A DNA stretch of 64,000 nt, from assembly GCA_933207985.1 (NCBI GenBank), contig OW240914.1, positions 128,565,099 to 128,629,098 on the forward strand. The letters are read 5' to 3'. This DNA is from Pelobates cultripes. Its lineage: Eukaryota > Chordata > Amphibia > Anura > Pelobatidae. Positions 1 through 11,500 of the stretch are shown piece by piece; position 1 is the stretch's first letter; each line of letters starts with the position of its first letter. The notes beneath the pieces are model-generated. The model did not search any database. It worked only from the letters and a program-made list of their open reading frames with translations, and was not told where the DNA came from. Made by a program: the position numbers and the translations under genes.

Positions 1-316
1 CCTGCCTTTCTAATTCTTACTGAAATGTGACTACATCTGTACCATTCTATTCAATATGGTACTACTACCTGCCTTCCTAGTTAATGGTTTGCTCATAAAA
101 GAGTACATTGCGAATTGACAACCAAACAAGCTATGCTTTTGGCTTCCAAATGCGTAATCATTCTTGCTTTAATTTTACAATACATGTTGCATATTCAACT
201 CAAATTCACTATTTAGTTGTTAAACTCCCATTTATGTGAAATTAAGAAATGTGCATTTCCAAACTGTGACACTAGGTGGCAGTCCTCTGTTAAAAGTAGA
301 AGCTGTTTAGAAAATC

Positions 317-871
317 TTAAAGGAACACTATAGTCCCCTAAATTACTTTAGCTAAATAAAGCAGTTTTAGTTTATAGATCATTCCCCTGCAATTTCACTG
401 CTCAATTCACTGTCATTTAGGAGTTAAATCACTTTGTTTCTGTTTATGCAGCCCTGGCCACACCTCCCCTGGCTATGATTGACAGAGCCTGCATGAAAAC
501 AAAAACTGGTTTCACTTTCAAACAGATGTAATTTACCTTAAATAACTGTATCTCAATCTCTAAATTGAACTTTAATCACATACAGAAGGATCTTGCAGGG
601 TCTGGCAAGCTATTAACATAGAAGGGGCTAAGAAAATATTAATTAAACAGAACTTGCAATAAAGAAAGCCTAAACAGGGCTCTCTTTACAGGAAGTGTTT
701 ATGGAAGGCTGTGCAAGTCACATGAAGGGAGGTGTGACTAGGGTTCATAAACAAAGGGATTTAACTCCTAAATGGCAGAGGATTGAGCAGTGAGAATGCA
801 GGGGCATGTTCTACACACCAAAACTGCTTCATTAAGCTAAAGTTGTTCAGGTGACTATAGTGTCCCATTAA
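317..871. mobile_element. T2/Kolobok-type MITE, subfamily A
   Basis: Begins TTAAAGGAACACTATAGTC and ends GACTATAGTGTCCCATTAA, so TTAA target plus TTAAAGGRR termini, the hallmark of T2-MITEs described in Xenopus. 555 bp, non-coding. A second copy is at 37463-39751. Confidence 0.8.
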
Positions 872-2562
872 TCTAAAACTCATGTAGCAGAGTGTATATT
901 CCCAATCAGAATAATGCTAGTTTCCCCACTGTGACAGCAATAATCTTCTATCCCCACACCAAAAGTGTAGAATTGCTAGAACATGTGACTAATGTCAAAT
1001 GGTCTTTGATAAAAGCATGTTTTATTAGGCCACATTAAAAAGCAGCATAGACAATTTACAAAGGTACCACTTACAGTTAACACCTGTAATAGCACACACA
1101 GACTTCTACACCTAGCACTTTCTTCAATCGAGATGGTAAAGATCTCACACTTCCCAAGCTGTTATGTCAGACAGCTCACTGTTACCAGTACCTTCTGAAA
1201 ACCAAAGCATTTGCTTCACTATATTAGAAAGCCTTATGACAATTTTAAAAATGGAACTAATTACACAAACACACACATATATATATATATATATATTAAA
1301 ATCTCTTTCTGTATCTGTTGGGTTTATTCACTAAGCTGTGAGCTGACAGATCTCAGGTCAAAATAGTCAGGTTGGGAGCAATTTTCAGTTTAAACATGGG
1401 TTTAGGTCACTAAACTCATCCTTTAGTGAATAATCCTCTGGATCATAAATACGTAACCACATAACCAGGTTAACTAAAACAGAAATAATGTTGTGCATCA
1501 TCTTTTTTAAACATGACTAAGGAGAAAACAAAAAAAATAGATCTTTGTTTCCAGGGAGGAATCCCATGTCTCAATATATAAAGCAAAAGCAACTACACTT
1601 GGAAACATTTGCAGATTCTATTTCATATTTAATTTGCACGTTTTTGTACAGAAAAGTTCAGATTATCTTTAATAAAATACAATGTCATGGTAAAGAATTC
1701 AGAAAGAATTTTTTTTTTTTTGTTTAACTAGAGAATGGGAACCATAGAATTAAAACACTGAAATACAATAACTTATCTATACAGGATCTGGGTGCAGAAT
1801 TAACCCTTTCTTTGCTGGCAGATCCAGTTTCAGAGATGAATAGAGACCTGTGATGTGCTGAGGTGGTAACAGAATAATTAAACTCTTCTGCATAAGGAGT
1901 ATAAGGGTTACTTTTTGGAGTCCAAGTTTTTTTCTTGCAGGCTGTATTCAAACGTTCCTTCGTCAGAACATTCCAGGAAAGAATCGATCGGTCCTGCCTT
2001 TCTAACTACTGTTAGGCTAGAGCTCCATTGCATCCAGGGTAGCTTGCAACATCTTACCCCTCTGACAGAGAAGGGATTACTATAAAATTTTGTATTGATG
2101 AGTGCCACAATGAGATCATAATTGCATGTGGATGCTCTGCATCGCCACACAGTTATTTATCAGTATATTGATAATCAGCTTGACCTAAATAGCAAACCGT
2201 GTTCATTATCAGTTTACAAAGATACTCTGCTAGCTTACATCAAAAAATGGAATGTTCCCATGGAATCGGAAGTAATCAGATTATTCCATATTATCCCTGG
2301 GCCTGCGATGGATGGTTGGGGTTTAACCTTGTGAAGGATGGGTCTTGCAATAAAAATATAACACGCATCACACAATGTTAATAGACCCCTCTCATTGTCA
2401 TTGGAGTGAAAAAACTGACCCAGGGCAGTAGGGCTTCTAACTGCACCCCAGTCTATTTAAAGGTGGAGAAGAAGAAGTCTAGTTGTGTCTGAACATCTGC
2501 TCCACCCCTGACATTATAGTGTTTGTTCATTTCCTTCAATCAGCTTTTTCACTGCACTCGCA
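872..2562 (-). other. YKT6: YKT6 3' UTR and downstream flank
   Basis: There is no recognisable transposon in this 1.7 kb, unlike its surroundings, which fits a 3' UTR. Reading on the minus strand, AATAAA hexamers occur at 1328-1323 and 1026-1021, and ATTAAA-type hexamers near 1630-1675. Which one is used cannot be decided from the sequence. A short (TA)n run lies at about 1275-1297. Confidence 0.45.
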
Positions 2563-2598
2563 TCACATGATCTCACAGCAAGAGTTTTGTTTCCGTGC
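2563..2598 (-). CDS. YKT6: YKT6 coding exon 7 (residues 188-198 and stop)
   Basis: The 36-nt coding part of the terminal exon follows a CCAG acceptor and reads ARKQNSCCEIM then TGA. It is found only by following the splice phase. The longer plus-strand open frame across this site (2483-2680) is a shadow. Most YKT6 proteins I know end CCAIM or similar; here the residue after the farnesylated cysteine is Glu. Confidence 0.93.
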   Translation of the reverse strand, partial: ARKQNSCCEIM

Positions 2599-5500
2599 CT
2601 GGAAAAGGATGAAGAAGAAACAAACAAATTATTGGTGTTTCAGAGATGATCCATGTTATAGCATGTTACTGGTAAAATAATAAAGCATTGATATATATAT
2701 GATAGTAGATGTTTTTCCACTATAACGTAAATTGCATATAATGTAAATTGTTCTAACCTCAATATAGCCCAACTATGTCAATTATCCCCATATTTATCCA
2801 TTCTGGAAGTCCCAGACTATGCCCTCTGCACTTATTTCATAAGACACCAGCTAACCCCATATGTCTATCACATAAGACACAAGTTATCCTCCCCATGTAT
2901 TCATTTCACAATACACTAATTTTTTTCTCCCCTGTGTTCACTTCATAAGACAGCAGATATTTCCACCCCACTTAAATGCACACTATAGGCGCCCAGATCA
3001 CTTCAGCTCATTAACGTGGTCTGGGTACAGTGTCCCAGGGTCCCTTAACCACGCAATGGTAATTATTGCACTGTAGGGAACTCAAGTGCCAGGAAAACAA
3101 CTTTGTTTTCCTGTCATTAGTTTCCCTTTAATTAGAACTTCCTTACAAGATACATCATACACATCTATATATGTCCATACAATAGCCAGACTCTTTGTTC
3201 ATCAAGACACAAAATACTGTCACATGTTTTGATGATACTGTATATATATATTACTTCAACATTTATTCACAAGAAGCCTGCTAAACTTCACTGCATTAAC
3301 AATCTGCAAGCATCCCACATACAGTATAGCTCTAACATCACAGCTCATCTCTCTAGAATCACTTACAGTTTTGTAGAAGGCTTTGGATTGTGTTCCCAGC
3401 ACCTCAGATTTACTGACCAAGTCATCTAGCTTCTCTCCACGTTGTAATAATGACTCCATGGTGTTGTGCTTAAAACAAAAACACAAATGACAATATTTAT
3501 AAAATGCAGCATTACACTACTGCAAAGAGAGAAACCGATGAACACTTCGAATGTTTGTAACAAAAAAGAATGTGGTGAGACAATAAAACACCCCAGTGCA
3601 ATTGCAAACATTACTGTTATGCATCAACTGCATATCTCAAGAAGATCTCAATGTCCAACTTGAAACATGTAGGTGATGCACAATAGTATTTTTTTTTTTT
3701 TTTTTTTATATACATCTCTGACATGAATGTATCATCTGACTTGGATACAGAACACATTTCACTCTCTGCTGTTCTTCACCTAATTTGTGTGACAATAAAA
3801 GTTCTTACCAGTATAATTTTGGTCTCATCTAGCTCAGCTTGCACTTTGCTCATTGGATCTGCGTCCCGAGGGTTCTGGGAAATTAAAAAAAAAAAAAAAG
3901 GAAAAAAACATCATCAATACAAATGATTTTCTGTACTCCGTAAAGATAAAAGATATAAATGTGACGGATCGACTTCTCCATTCCAGATGCAATTGACAGT
4001 TTATGAACTGGCAGATGTTTCCAAGTCCAAAGAGATGGAATTATTTTTTACCTTCACGTTTTAATAAATTATCAATACTACTTTCTTTATATTATTCAGG
4101 CTCTCTCATAAATTCCCATAAAGGTGATCATTTATGGTAACTGAAAACAAGTAGGCGTTGCATTAAAGGACCACTCTAGGCACCCAGACCACTTCAGCTT
4201 AATGAAGTGGTCTGGGTGCCTGGTCCAGCTAGGGTTAACCCATTTTTTAATAAACATAGCAGTTTCAGAGAAACTGCTATGTTTATGAATGGGTTAAGCC
4301 TTCCCCTATTCCTCTAGTGGCTGTCTCATTGACAGCCACTAGAGGCGCTTGCGTGCTTCTCACTGTGATTTTCACAGTGAGAGCACGCCAGCGTCCATAG
4401 GAAAGCATTGCAAATGCTTTCCTATGAGACCGGCTGAATGCGCGCGCAGCTCTTGCCGCGCGTGCGCATTCAGCCGGCGGGGGAGGAGGCGGAGAGGAGG
4501 AGAGAGCTCTCCGCCCAGCGCTGGAAAAAGGTAAGTTTTTAACCCTTTCCCCTTCCAGAGCCGGGCGGGAGGGGGTCCCTGAGGGTGGGGGCACCCTCAG
4601 GGCACTATAGTGCCAGGAAAACGAGTATGTTTTCCTGGCACTATAGTGGTCCTTTAATTCTTCCCCCAATATGGCAAATTAAGAAGGTTATGGAGCACAT
4701 GACAGATTTCATTGTTGAAATTTGTTGAGGAATGTCAGAAAAAGGATGTGATTACAAGCGGCAAGCATTTTTGCAGAAAAGTGGAAAGAGTCCATTCTCT
4801 AAATAACTGAGGATGGGAAATTTAATAAGAAAGATCCAATGTAAACAAAATAAATGACATTTCAGAAGTGGTTTAGTAATGAGAATATTAAATGCAACAA
4901 TAGCTGTGAGCGGCATAGAGGTAGTTAATTAAATGAATAGGTTAGGATGAGAAGTTGAAATCGTTATCATTGAGATCCAGACTCTTGATCAGTTATAAAC
5001 CACTGCATGTTTCAGTTTGGCTAACAGCACATTTGCTAAACCCTTTAAAGGGACACTATAAGCACTGAAATAACTGTAGCTTAATGAAACTGTTTTGGTG
5101 TATAGATCACACCGCTGCCCTCTTACTGCTCAATTCTCTGCTATTTGGAAGTTAAATAACTTTAGTTCCTTTTTATGCAGCCTTAGCCACACCTCTCCTG
5201 GCTTTGACTGACAGCTTACATGACAAAAATGGTTTCATGAACTTTTTATCTCCTGACAGGGGGAGAGCATAGTATCGATTGTTACGTAGAACTCATTGGT
5301 GTGAGCAGAGTTTGAATCCCAGCTCCCACCAAAACTCTAGGATGTCAACATGCCCTAACAGAGTTAAAGTCCAGTAAGGTTAGCATGTATTGACATGACC
5401 CAACATTGTAAAGTATATAATGCAGGGTTGCCTATCAGCCCTCCAGCTGTGCTGAAAATATATTCTCCATGAGGGGTTCCTAGCTCAAGGTTACATCCTA

Positions 5501-8500
5501 GAGGGAGCTACCCCATCACCATCCTTGGCTTAACAGACCCCTAAGATATCCATTTAATTTACCATCCACATTGCATGAAGATTTTGAACATTCAATGCTT
5601 CACTATAGGCATGTATATTAAGTCCTGATAACATGTGGAAAGTACAAAATGCTTTCAATGAGAAGCATTTAAGTGTACAGAAATATTACAAGGCCTGATG
5701 AGTAAAGGCATATTGAGTTGCAAACAAGAGGTTGTCTCAACACTGGATTACAGGTAAATCCCTGAAATCTAAAACCCCACTGACATACTGAGGTTAAAAT
5801 CAATATATGTTTATTGCACACATTAGTGTCCCTTTAAGTTGTGTTATTTTATGTGTGTGGCATTCAAGTTGTTAAGCTGTCCAAATACCTGATACTTGCT
5901 GAGGTAAGATTCCAAAGCATCATATTGGATGGTTGAGGGAGAGCCAGATGGCCAGTCTATTCTGTCAACCTGGGTGGAGAACTCTTCAAGCACCTGGAGA
6001 AATACATATACATTGGCTGTGATACTAAAACAAGTACATCAAGAAAAAAATACTACCTAGTTAACTATGAAATGGTTAAAGTGGCTCTGTCACATCAAAC
6101 TTAACTTTATCCTATTGTTTCCTCTTCTCATCCTTGTTCAGAATCTCTTCTTTTCTGATGTATTTCCCTTTAAAACATAAGAGAAAGCAGAGACTACTTT
6201 ATCTTATGCATTTTTCCAACACTTGGCAATCTTGACAAAGAGTGGAGCTTAAGGCAAGTTTCACCAATTGCTAGCTTGACAAAGGCAGTTCTGTGACAAT
6301 TGTCAAGCTTAGGAAAAATACATAAGTCACAGTATTCCCTACTTTGTCTTTTTTTTGAGAAATAGATCCGAAATGAAGACAAGAACAACAGATTCTGAAA
6401 GAGGAAGAGAAAAAGAAACCATACAAGAAGTAAGTCTGAGGTGACAGAGCCACTGTAAGTTGTTTGTCAAGGATCAGGGGTAAAGCAGAAGTTACAAACA
6501 AGAAATTTATTTTATTCTTTTCATAAAGCTAGAAATACAGCATTTGTCTGAAATAAAGAAAAAACAACAACAAAACATTTACTGTCTGGCGGAAGGCAAA
6601 TTGCAAAAGTAAAGGAACACTCCAGCCCATTATAAGTAGACAAACCAATAGAAAGAGAATTGACTTTATACCTGGGATCCCCTGGGTGTTGCTCATGACA
6701 GCTTTCAGGAGAACTGGAAGCTCCTGCTAAAGAGATTCTGTTAGCTCTCCTGAGTTAAACCCTCTAGAGCAGACTAGCTCATTGAAAGAGTGTCAGCTGT
6801 TTAACCCCTTAAGGACACATGACATGTGTGACATGTCATGATTCCCTTTTATTCCAGAAGTTTGGTCCTTAAGGGGTTAAACCAGGTGTAAATTGGTATG
6901 ATAATTCAGAAGAATGAGCTTACACTTTATCAGATCAGCTCAGACTGGAAGGACCCCAGGAGTTTGACAAAGTAAGATAAGTATGAAAATATGTAAAAGA
7001 TTTAACATGTTATTAGTTAAAGGTGCCCGGGGACAACTGGAACTAGTGTACTATAGTAGTTATGGTGCTTGGAATAGATTTGTTGTCTGTGTTTCATTGT
7101 TTTTAAATTGACAAAGAAATTAATTTTTAATTGAAATATACAAAATGTAGATCAAAGCGATCAGCTATCGCAGTTCATTTGTATAATTGTCGTGTGGTGA
7201 ATTACAATGTATGAAAGTGTGTGTTTGCCTCATCATGTTGGGATTTGTGTTTGCAAAAAGAAAAACCTAATTGAAATTTTCATCCATCTGGGATCAATGC
7301 AATGAAAAGTATTCTGGATAATGACGCTATAAAAGAACAAGAAGAAACAAAAAATAAACCTTCAGACTTTTATAACTGCAGTCCCAAAGTTTTATTCATA
7401 AATCTTATTTACCTTCTCCAACAGGGTGAAGCAGACTCTTTGAGGATATTCTGTATCAGCAATAACCACCCCAGCTAGACAGTCGTTTCTTACATAGACA
7501 TGGCACAAATATTCTGTAAGAGGGGAAAGCATGATGGACAGTGAGTGTTACTGATGATTTTGCAAAGAAATAGATCAACTTCTTTATAGATTTTTTGTTT
7601 TTATTATTATTACACATCATGAGAAATTACAAGAATAAACAATATCAAACGGGCCTATGATTTTATACACAAACAGATAAACAATATTCTTATATGTGTT
7701 CCAGTTATTCAGGGTTCTGCTTAGTATAGATTCTAGAAATCCCCAGCCCTGCTGGTACAAATTGTGTTAGAATGCTATGTTCCAACATGCGTTCCACTCA
7801 TAACTGCCTTAAGTGAGGTGGAATGCAAGGTACCCAAAACTAACTACTCTGACAGTGTAAAGATATCGAATGGAAGTTAAAACACTTATTAGCATCAAGA
7901 GACGACCTGTGTCTCTTTCACTTAGATCACAAAAAAAAAAGAAGATTTGTAATGGATACTTAAATCTTTCTCATCCTTTAGTTTTTGCATTATTTTTACT
8001 TTTAGTAATTTAACATATTAAAAGATAAAATGAAAAATGGATAGCTAAAATTTTCATACTATCAACATATTCATCTCAACATATTAGTCTCCTCATTGCA
8101 TAATGCAAAAGCTGTCTAATATCCGAAGGAAGGTTTTAGAGTGATAACAGGCAAGAGTAACAAAACAATGCTCTCTTTGTTCCCACTGCCAGTGTCACCC
8201 ATATGTAACAACGTACAGCACATAATAGATGCATGTGACCAAGTACTGACTTCTCTTTCCATTGCAGACACATTTTTAAATTACCCCATCCCTCCCCATC
8301 TATATTTAATCTAAAATAGCTAACTTGAGACTATGGAGAATTATACAAGGAAGATGGATCATTTCTCAAAATCAGCTATACTTGCCTAAATTTTACCATT
8401 CATATTTATATTTGCTACAATTTGAGTTTAGTGACTAAACCTCTAGATCAGTGGTTCCCAAACCTTTTAGGTTCAAGGCACCCTTAATATTTCAATATTT

Positions 8501-11500
8501 TTCCAAGGCACCCCAAGTCAAAATTTCTAGGTTGTATAGCTGTACAGCGTTGCCACATTTACTGGCGCTATAGTGTAATGTACAGTGTTGGTGTTTGAAG
8601 AGGTGCTTGTATACATTTAGTGTGTTTTAATACAGGGGTGTGTTTGTAAGAGATGTTTGCGTTTGATTGCACAGGTGTGTCTGAATTTAATATTCACTTT
8701 TTTTTTTTTTTTTTTTCAATTCTTTATTTTTTCTGTGCATGGAAATAACAAGCATGTGTAGTGTGCCACAACAGCACGCATATTATGTGTATCAATATTC
8801 ACAATTTGGCACTATAGTACTGCACATTTTTTTGTTGTTGTTGTTGTTAACAGTTAGGTACATGCCATATACATTTATAAGCATAAGTTGATTGTCATTG
8901 TGATAGTGTATTGGGAGAGTAGCTTAATGCATGTTAGGTGTAGCCTGTTGTGTATGAGTGAATGGCATGTGTGTGGCCTGGCTGCCGTGGGTGAATCATG
9001 CTATGCCCCAGTGACAGGCTGCGTAGATGCGAGGAGGCATGTGGGGATATTGTGTGTGCTAAATGAAAAATATACTTCAGCTATCGATTAGGTATAACGT
9101 ATGCCTGTATGGTTTGTGGATATATCAGGCGAGGTACATATTTCTAATACCAGGCATATGTGCTTGTATCACGAGAAGTGCTAAGCAGAACATAAATAAG
9201 GAGCATGGCTAACGAGCAAGAGCAAAGTAAATCGGTCAAGCAGTGCATATTACATTAGCAAGCTGAGGTAATAATAGACATAGGAACGGTGCTTTAGTTG
9301 TAGCCTGTACAGTGGGATAATGCTTTATCACCGCTCACGGGCTTGTAGGAGCATATTCCGTCTCCGGTGCAGTCCATCTTGATTAGCCAATGCCAGTTCT
9401 GGAGGCTTGACAGGTGGGCCAGGTACATTGGTAGAGTTGGTGCCACGGCTCTGCTCTGTCACCCGTAGGTCTTGGAGGGTCTCTCCGCCCGTGTCTGTCG
9501 CTGGTAGGGTGATGTGCTGCATTGCGGTGATAGTATAAGTTGCGCTTCGTTGGTCGAATGATTCTGGTGCCGCTGAGTGGTGAGTAGGTCGGGCAGGCTT
9601 GGTGGTCTCGCTCTGGTGTGTGTGAGGGCGAGTGCTGGAGTCTGGGGGGTATGACGCCATTTCCCACCATTCCAGTCTCCAACCTTTTCTCTGTCTGGAG
9701 GCTCGGGGTGGGTATCTGCATAGGAGGCGTCGGGTAGCCGGGCGAATCCATGCCGCCATTTCCCTCAACACCAGGTGGTAGTGCTGGCCCTTGGTGCGGA
9801 ATTTTGTCCCTATGTTGGCACAGAGCCTGTCAAAGAACTCCAGGGTGTGCTTGGGTGGTGTGGTGAGGGTGCTGTTTGTCGCCAGACGCGTCCGTGCCGC
9901 CATCTTGCTTGGGCCCACACAGTCCCTCTCGGCTGCAGGTTTAGTCGCTTGTTTGAGCCGCGTTGTTGGGGTAGTCGACCCCCGCGAGGACCAGGATAAC
10001 CCCCGCCGGTCCAGATGGGGGGGTAGCAGGGCAGTGTTCGATTGCCGTTTCTGAGCAGGTCCCGTGCCGGGAGATCGGCCGCTTCCCCCAGGCCTCAGGC
10101 TCCGCTCTGGTGTGGGCCGCGTGGCCGGTTCAGGTGCTTGTTTCATGTTTCGGTGCAGGACGGGTACCTTTCTATTCCCCGTGTGGTCCTGTTTCGTTTT
10201 TTGGGTGTCTCGTGTAGCTGGCATTGTTTGGGTAGTCAGAATAGTCGTTTTTGTGCCTGCTGGTGCAAGAGCCCTCAGTAAGCACGTCTGGCCATCTTGG
10301 CTGTCAGGCCCCGCCCCCTCTAATATTCACTTTTAACATTTGTGTGAAGTATTTGTGCTTGAGTAAAGGGATGTGTTTGTATGTAACATTTGTGTTAGAT
10401 TGCAGGAGTGTGCTTGTATGTTGTGCTGGTGTTTGACTAATTGGATGTATGCACATACATACATACGTACTTACACAGATATTCATGCACATCCACACAG
10501 ATATGCATATAAATACACACCGACATATACACACATGCACCCTGACACAAACATTGATACATGCCCCCACCATGACACAGATACACACCGACATAAAAAC
10601 ACACAGATATATTCACATACACACGTGATTTTTTTTTTTTTTTTTATCTCCAGCCACCCTCCTGTTAGCTTACCTTATGTGCCAGGAGGGTGGTGGAGTC
10701 ATGCTGCTGCTGTAAGAGTGAGGGGTCTGGAGCTCTTCATGCTCCTCTCCCTCCCAAGCTGTTTACCTGCATGACGCTGGTAGGAATGGACAGGTTGTCA
10801 CTTGATCCTAGCCGGCCGACATTACAGGGGCCTGGTTGCGGTCTTAAAGGGCCGCGGCACTCGACCGGGTCCATATTGAGCAGTAATGTTTTCCGCGGTG
10901 CTATAATCATAGCACCGGGGAAATATTCCCCGCTACCCTGGCACACAGTTTGGGAACCGCTGCTCTAGATCTATTCTCTTTGAATCATATTCTCCTTTAT
11001 TTCCCAAGTCAGTAATTTTTTTACCATCACTTACCTTGCTCTTTCACAGATGATCGACTTCCTTTCTGTGACCGCTCCACTATTAACTGACTGGTGAAAG
11101 TCATAAATTCCTGGACACTATGGAGACATGCAGTGATTAGAATGCAAGAACGGATTACAAATGGTGATTTTATTTAATACTAGTCATTAGAGATGTCCCG
11201 AACGGTTCGCCGTGGACGGCGAACATTTGCGCTGTTCGGTCCGCCCACTATTCGTCATCATTGAGTAAACTTTGACCCTGTACCTCACAGTAAGCAGACA
11301 CATTCCAGCCAATCAGCAGCAGACCCTCCCTCCCAGATCCTCCCACCTCCTGGACAGCTCACTAAGAATGCAGCTTCACAATGAATGTAAAATGGATGCT
11401 GTCTAGGAGGTGGGAGGGTCTGGGAGGGAGGGTCTGCTGCCGATTGGCTGGAATGTGTCTGCTGACTGTGAGGTACAGGGTCAAAGTTTGCTCAATGATG

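Larger units (their letters stand above)
8449..10962. mobile_element. Non-autonomous hAT element, CAGTGGTTCCCAAAC termini
   Basis: Left end CAGTGGTTCCCAAACCTTTT, right end GTTTGGGAACCGCTG. The flanks are an exact 8-bp duplication CTCTAGAT (8441-8448 and 10963-10970) that fits the hAT pattern nTnnnnAn. 1.62 kb of its length is a later retroposon (8701-10320). An ACACAGATAT-rich tract lies in its right half. It sits in a YKT6 intron. Confidence 0.85.

Noticed and set aside
4283..4669. 128-codon minus frame with Ala/Arg-rich sequence
   Set aside because: Falls exactly within a T2 MITE and continues through its terminal hairpin.
9328..10224. 298-codon minus frame as a host gene
   Set aside because: It lies wholly inside a poly(A) retroposon with target duplications. 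Possibly a decayed ORF1, described there.
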